From JBBDYH01 sp040901795 (GTDB lineage: Bacteria > Planctomycetota > Planctomycetia > Pirellulales > JALHPA01), in contig JBBDYH010000167.1 of assembly GCA_040901795.1 (NCBI GenBank), positions 1-64,000 on the forward strand: a stretch of DNA of 64,000 bases, written 5' to 3'. Position 1 is the stretch's first letter. Each line of letters opens with the position of its first letter. The notes beneath the pieces were generated by a model. That model was given only the letters and a program-made list of their open reading frames with translations, ran no database searches and was not told the DNA's origin. Below are positions 60,039 to 64,000 of the stretch, piece by piece. The translations under genes and the position numbers were made by a program.

Positions 60039-62375
60039 TTACCAACGTCCATAAATCACGTGCAGACTGCTTTCATCCTCGGCGGACTCGAGTCCCAACT
60101 CGAACTCCGGCGAACGCTCCACAATGGCCACGTAGCTTCGCGGCGGCAATCCTTGTTCGACTGCCGCGCGGAGTGTTTCGCTCAATGATTGTTCCAACAT
60201 GCCGGTTTGCATCACGCTCATCGGCATCCCGGGATTGATAAACCGTCGGCCATAATACTGTCGGCGAATTCCGAAAATTGAATCCGAGCCACCCAACTGG
60301 ACGCCATCCGGTGGTTGTAACGCCTTGTCGCGCTCAATCGCAGTCAGCTCTGTTGGCACTTCGCCACCGGTCAGCGGCGCGAGCTTTGACTGCGCATCGT
60401 GAGCCAGATCACGAGCAACCGAGTAATCGCCAGCGGCATCGCGAACCAGCAAGATCGAGACGGAGACCCCAAGTTCGTTGGTGACCGACGATGCACGATT
60501 TCTCTCCGACGCGATCGCGACCCGTGCCCTCGTCTTCCGCGCGCGGACCGTGACTAACTGCGTCTGGACGCGCGATTGCAGCCAGCCGCTTTCGAGCTGC
60601 TGCATGCCGACGGCGTCGTCGTCCCCGTCAAACGACCAGGCCAAACGGCGACTCCCGCCCGCATCAAACTGCGTGGCAATCGGCGACTCGCTTAGCGGAT
60701 AGACGGTAATGTCGCCGCTAAACGAGAGCCCTTTGGAGGGCGTCAAGCCGGCATAGTACGTGATCCGGCCAAGGCAGGTCGCTTCGCCGGTCTGCTGGTT
60801 CAGCTCGGTGAAGCTTCGCGTCCGCACACGCACTCCAAAACCGTCGGAAAAAACCGCGTAAAGCAGCAGCGCCACGGTGACCACCGCCGCACTGACCGGT
60901 ACGGTGACCAGCAGCAGGTTGAGCTTGTGCCAGCGACGGAGCAGATAAAAGTTCAAGGGACCGATGGCCAGCACAAACAGCGTGATCAGCACCTGAAACG
61001 CCGTCACCGGCGCCGCGCCGACGCCGGGAATCAGGAAGTTCCAGTAGTTCTCGTTCGGACTGGTAAAGTTGACCCCGTTTCGCGTGGGCCAGTGCCACTG
61101 TTCGGGACCGACGTTGTTGAACACCTCTTGCCAAACAAAGTTCGGGTTATTGGTCGGATCGACATCGGGTATCGCCACGATGATTCCCTGACCAAACGGC
61201 CGCATGGCAAACGGAAACTTCGGCTCCTTGCGTCCGGATTCGGCTTCCGACGGAAGACCTGGAACGGTATCCGCTGGAGTTGTGACGATCTGGGAACCCG
61301 CAAAGTATTGATTTGGAAACGTCAACGGCATGCTTGGATCCCCAGCCCGCCACCCGCGCAACGCGGGAACCTCCGGCCAGAGCGATTCCTGCTCTTCCGT
61401 CGGGAAGTCAATCCATTTGTTGAGCTCATCCAGATTGGCCCACGGCTTGTCGTGGGCAAGGTTCCACTGCCGCCAGCTTTGATTGGGCTTGACCACGCCG
61501 ACGTCGTACACCCACAGACTCCCGCCGGCGAGAATCCAGCGGCGAATGGCGCGCCATTGGGGCAGCTCGACCAGTGTTTGCAGGTCCTGTCGCGAGGCTA
61601 CGATGACGTCCAAGATGCTGTAGTCGATCCAGCGATCGGGCAGGTCGGCCAGGGTAGGGATCGTATTGGCCTGGTTGACCAGGAGTTGCCGACGGGGATT
61701 CCCTGCGAGAATCGTGATCGAGGTCGAGATGCTGTTGCTTGGGCCGACTTGCAGCACCGGCTGTCCGGCGCGGCTCATGGCATTGAGAATCATGGAGCTA
61801 TTGGCGGCGCTATTGAGCATCAGGATGGAGGGCGAAGCATTGTCGCCGGAGTACTGACTCATCCCGATCCCCATGCCGCTCCGCGGAAACGACAACTCGC
61901 GGAGATGCTCGCCATCTTCAAACACATCGAACGCGATCGTGTACCACGGTCCGACCTGCGGCACCGAGAGCGTAGTCGTCACGCTAGTGAACCCGGCGGG
62001 TAATTCGATATCGCGCGTGACCGCGATTGAGTTATCTGGCCGGAAGCTGACGCGGAGCGATCGGTCGGCCTGGGTGGGCGCGGTCGGCGTAACAGTGACA
62101 CGAACGGGACGATAACCGTTGCCGTCGAGCCAGGTCGTATCGAGCGTCAGCACCAGGCCGGTCGTGTTGCCGGCGGCCGGCGTGGTTGGAGCGGCGATTT
62201 GCGCCGGAGCAACGGCCGGGGCGAAAGGCGTCGCCTGTTTTTGCGGCCAGCCAGGCAGCATGACGCGGAAGCCGGTCGCGCTGCTCGCCGAGCCGGCGCC
62301 CCCAAGGACGATGAAGAGCAGTGCGACGGCCGAGCATACGGGCGGCGCATGGCAGCTTGGAGCCTTCATGGTCAA
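60039..62375 (-). CDS. Large exported/membrane protein of the ABC operon
   Basis: 778 residues: signal peptide (VCSAVALLFIVLGGAGSASS), about 430 beta-rich extracytoplasmic residues, two helices near residues 455-507 (VTAFQVLITLFVLAIGPLNFYLLRRWH and LLLVTVPVSAAVVTVALLLYAVFSDGFG), and a soluble C-terminal region. The layout suggests an auxiliary ABC-2 complex protein like GldG-type or DUF4350-type proteins, but I recognise no definite family. It overlaps the small membrane protein upstream by four bases (ATGA). Confidence 0.78.
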   Translation of the reverse strand: MTMKAPSCHAPPVCSAVALLFIVLGGAGSASSATGFRVMLPGWPQKQATPFAPAVAPAQIAAPTTPAAGNTTGLVLTLDTTWLDGNGYRPVRVTVTPTAPTQADRSLRVSFRPDNSIAVTRDIELPAGFTSVTTTLSVPQVGPWYTIAFDVFEDGEHLRELSFPRSGMGIGMSQYSGDNASPSILMLNSAANSSMILNAMSRAGQPVLQVGPSNSISTSITILAGNPRRQLLVNQANTIPTLADLPDRWIDYSILDVIVASRQDLQTLVELPQWRAIRRWILAGGSLWVYDVGVVKPNQSWRQWNLAHDKPWANLDELNKWIDFPTEEQESLWPEVPALRGWRAGDPSMPLTFPNQYFAGSQIVTTPADTVPGLPSEAESGRKEPKFPFAMRPFGQGIIVAIPDVDPTNNPNFVWQEVFNNVGPEQWHWPTRNGVNFTSPNENYWNFLIPGVGAAPVTAFQVLITLFVLAIGPLNFYLLRRWHKLNLLLVTVPVSAAVVTVALLLYAVFSDGFGVRVRTRSFTELNQQTGEATCLGRITYYAGLTPSKGLSFSGDITVYPLSESPIATQFDAGGSRRLAWSFDGDDDAVGMQQLESGWLQSRVQTQLVTVRARKTRARVAIASERNRASSVTNELGVSVSILLVRDAAGDYSVARDLAHDAQSKLAPLTGGEVPTELTAIERDKALQPPDGVQLGGSDSIFGIRRQYYGRRFINPGMPMSVMQTGMLEQSLSETLRAAVEQGLPPRSYVAIVERSPEFELGLESAEDESSLHVIYGRW

Positions 62376-62689
62376 AGTGATTCGCTGGCCGGTGGTGGCA
62401 CAAGATTAGAGTTATCGCGGGGTGGAGCCGATAGCGAATCAGCACCCGTCGTTCCTACACGACTGAGACGGCGCGGAATTGCCTGCCGTTGAAAGACCTT
62501 CGAAACAACAAACACCAGGCCAAATGCCGCGGCATAAGCGAGGAAGGCGAACACCAACGCGGCCAACGCCATGGTCGCACCCATCGCCCACGCGGAGCCT
62601 TGCAAGCCCCGCGACATCACCAGGGACACAAACCCCAGCACGGCGACCAGACCAAGCACCATGCGCAGCGAGAATTGCGGTAGGACCAT
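62372..62689 (-). CDS. Small two-helix membrane protein
   Basis: 105 residues with two hydrophobic helices (VLGLVAVLGFVSLVMSRGL and MGATMALAALVFAFLAYAAAFGLVFVVSKVF) and a polar tail. Start at 62689 (MVLPQFSLRM); the frame upstream runs through a palindrome and is not coding. It overlaps the 778-residue protein start by four bases, so it is the first gene of the ABC operon. Function unknown. Confidence 0.75.
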   Translation of the reverse strand: MVLPQFSLRMVLGLVAVLGFVSLVMSRGLQGSAWAMGATMALAALVFAFLAYAAAFGLVFVVSKVFQRQAIPRRLSRVGTTGADSLSAPPRDNSNLVPPPASESL

Positions 62690-62736
62690 AGTAATTCGAT
62701 TCTCGCACGGTACGCTGCGTTTGCAACCCAAGCTTT

Positions 62737-62786
62737 GTCGTCTTTCGCTCCGCGAAAGAACGCCCTTTCGCGGAGCGAAAGGCGAC
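62737..62786. repeat. Palindrome between divergent genes (ctttcgctccgcgaaag)
   Basis: Arms 62737-62758 and 62765-62786, 22 bp with one mismatch, six-base loop. It lies between the small membrane protein and the metallopeptidase, which diverge. It may be an operator-like site or a REP-type repeat; I recognise the ctttcgcggagcgaaag word from planctomycete genomes. Confidence 0.7.
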
Positions 62787-62885
62787 GCTGTTGCCCCAAC
62801 ACATGTTCGCCGGCCGACCACGAGTCTTAGTGGCAATGCCGGTTATACTTTCTGGTGGCAACAGATGTTTCGCCGGAGCGCCAGC

Positions 62886-63284
62886 ATGATTCAACCCCAG
62901 GACCGAAAACGCTTTGACGAGATTCTGGAGGAGGTGCTCGCCGAGCTGCCCGATGCCGTCCACAAGATCCTCGACGAGGTGCCGCTGATCGTCGAGGACC
63001 ACCCATCACCGGATGTGATGAAGGAGATGGACGTACGAGCCGACGATGAGCTATGCGGCCTGCACGACGGCATACCGCTGACCGAGCCCGAACAGCGTTC
63101 CTGGCGTTCGCGGCCGGAGGGTATCCTGATCTTCCGTGCGGGCATTATGTCGATCGCCCGAAAGTCAGATGGGAGGATCAGCCGCAGTGAGTTGCGGCGG
63201 CAGATCCGCATCACTATTCTGCACGAAGTCGGACACCACTACGGGCTGAGTGAAGAGGATCTCAAAGAGCTGGGGTACGATTAG
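62886..63284 (+). CDS. Zincin-like metallopeptidase family protein
   Basis: 132 residues of the PF06262 type: acidic N-terminal helix (RKRFDEILEEVLAELPDAVHKILDEVPLIVED), YxIxIFRxGI-like strand (EGILIFRAGIMSIA), and the zinc motif HEVGHHYGLSEEDLKELGY at the end. It is a compact cytoplasmic metallopeptidase of unknown substrate. I start at 62886 (MIQPQDRKRF), eight bases after GGAG, rather than 62865. Confidence 0.85.
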   Translation: MIQPQDRKRFDEILEEVLAELPDAVHKILDEVPLIVEDHPSPDVMKEMDVRADDELCGLHDGIPLTEPEQRSWRSRPEGILIFRAGIMSIARKSDGRISRSELRRQIRITILHEVGHHYGLSEEDLKELGYD

Positions 63285-63312
63285 GGTTCAGGGTTTAGCT
63301 TTCAGGGTTCAG
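63285..63312 (+). repeat. GGGTTCA repeat after the metallopeptidase stop
   Basis: ggttcagggtttagctttcagggttcag directly follows the TAG. It is in the opposite sense to the GAACCC repeats at 63397-63429, so the two could pair across the intergenic region. Confidence 0.55.
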
Positions 63313-63396
63313 CGTTCAAACCCAAGCTAGTACCGGCGTAACGGGATTTACGCTATCATACCCCCCAAACTTTGTGGCGATCAGGTTCATCCTCTC

Positions 63397-63429
63397 CTGA
63401 ACCCCGAACCCTGAACCCTGAACCCTCCC
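63397..63429 (+). repeat. GAACCCT repeat abutting the MIP channel start codon
   Basis: CTGAACCCCGAACCCTGAACCC...TCCC then ATG. It is the fourth example of this arrangement; no Shine-Dalgarno is present. Confidence 0.7.
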
Positions 63430-64000
63430 ATGCAACGTTATTTAGCTGAGTTCCTCGGCACCTTTATCCTCGTGCTTACTGGTTGCGGTGCGATCGCGGT
63501 GAACAGCCTGAGCGGCGAGCCGCAGTTCGTAGGCATCGGATTGATCTGGGGGCTGATCGTAATGGCGGTGATCTTCACCATCGGGGACATTTCGGGCGCT
63601 CACATCAACCCGGCCGTGACCATCGCCTTTTGGGTTGCCAGGCGGTTCTCGACACTGGACGTCGTGCCGTACATCGTCGCACAATGCCTGGGCGCAACCG
63701 CCGCGGCCGGTGTACTTTGGTATCTGTTTGGGAACCATGCCGAAACGGGCGTGACGCACTTTAATCCTGAGGTCCTCGATCTGACCCAGGCGTTTGTCCT
63801 GGAGGTTTTGCTGACCTGGTTTTTGATGTTCGCGGTGATCAACGTCTCGACCGGCGCCAAGGAAAAGGGCATCACCGCGGCCATTGCGATCGGCGGCGTG
63901 ATTAGCATCGACGTTCTATTTGGCGGTCAGGTCACGGGGGCGTCGATGAACCCGGCGCGCTCGCTCGGCCCGGCGCTGGTCAGCGGCGACTTCGACCAAT
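63430..64000 (+). CDS. MIP family channel (aquaporin/glycerol facilitator), partial
   Basis: The 190 residues present run off the window end. Helices and both half-helix NPA motifs are visible: HINPAVTIAF (Asn60-Pro61-Ala62) and ASMNPARSLGPALV near residue 179. Glu6 in the first helix (AEFLGTFILVLTGCGAIAVN) is conserved. It conducts water or small solutes; the residues to separate these (last helix) are missing or not decisive. The start at 63430 is directly after the repeat. Confidence 0.93.
   Translation, partial: MQRYLAEFLGTFILVLTGCGAIAVNSLSGEPQFVGIGLIWGLIVMAVIFTIGDISGAHINPAVTIAFWVARRFSTLDVVPYIVAQCLGATAAAGVLWYLFGNHAETGVTHFNPEVLDLTQAFVLEVLLTWFLMFAVINVSTGAKEKGITAAIAIGGVISIDVLFGGQVTGASMNPARSLGPALVSGDFDQ

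Noticed and set aside
1..64000. CRISPR arrays or phage defence loci
   Set aside because: The tandem repeats seen have units of 6-7 bases without spacers, and no cas, restriction or toxin-antitoxin genes are recognisable.

Overview
The window looks like a chromosomal segment from a planctomycete, most likely in or near the Pirellulales. I infer this from gene content. There is a DUF1549/DUF1553 protein next to a DUF1501 protein, and a sugar dehydrogenase fused to haem domains of the Pirellula/Verrucomicrobium type. There is a sulfatase, two surface proteins that open with the planctomycete motifs 'LEQLESRQMLAG' and 'LFERLENRILLA', an orphan PEP-CTERM tail, and high GC with many short palindromic repeats. 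Two runs of exactly 10 N (11253-11262 and 21461-21470) show it is a scaffold with gaps of arbitrary size. I see no rRNA, convincing tRNA, CRISPR array or origin.

Layout. 1-6.5 kb: bifunctional-nuclease-domain protein, valS and cimA, all on the minus strand. cimA has a leader that reads as a transcription attenuator: a Val/Ile-rich 33-residue leader ORF, then a strong intrinsic terminator. 6.5-16 kb: secreted beta-rich protein, FtsK translocase with a long acidic tail, lipoprotein, cold-shock protein, exported methyltransferase-like protein and APC permease. 16-24.4 kb: planctomycete hypotheticals, two TPM-domain proteins, the gap-interrupted dehydrogenase-cytochrome gene, two small Cys-containing proteins and a decayed PhoD-like phosphatase. 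24.5-30.1 kb: four plus-strand genes, the first two and last two overlapping (redoxin-like, DUF1549/1553, DUF1501, WD40). 30.3-37.1 kb: an AraC regulator divergent from a redox/hydrolase cluster in which two neighbouring genes each carry one in-frame nonsense codon. 37.1-41.1 kb: orphan PEP-CTERM tail, DUF2156 and sulfotransferase genes that overlap, a 360-bp ISL3-derived mini-element, and a YdjY-like protein. 41.1-50.2 kb: a giant WD40-like/CARDB/RHS/PKD/RTX surface protein with one frameshift. 50.4-56.1 kb: acetate-type symporter with its DUF485 partner, purine nucleoside phosphorylase, nitrilase-family amidohydrolase and sulfatase. 56.1-62.7 kb: minus-strand ABC-2 exporter operon ending in an ArsS-like radical SAM gene. 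62.9-64 kb: zincin-like metallopeptidase and a MIP channel cut by the window end.

The most interesting signals are not ordinary genes. They are (1) the cimA attenuator; (2) a 97-bp palindromic element present in frame inside ValS and again as the C-terminal end of purine nucleoside phosphorylase, resembling the coding palindromic elements of Rickettsia; and (3) telomere-like GAACCC(T) tandem repeats lying directly against the start codons of four unrelated genes, always in the same sense.
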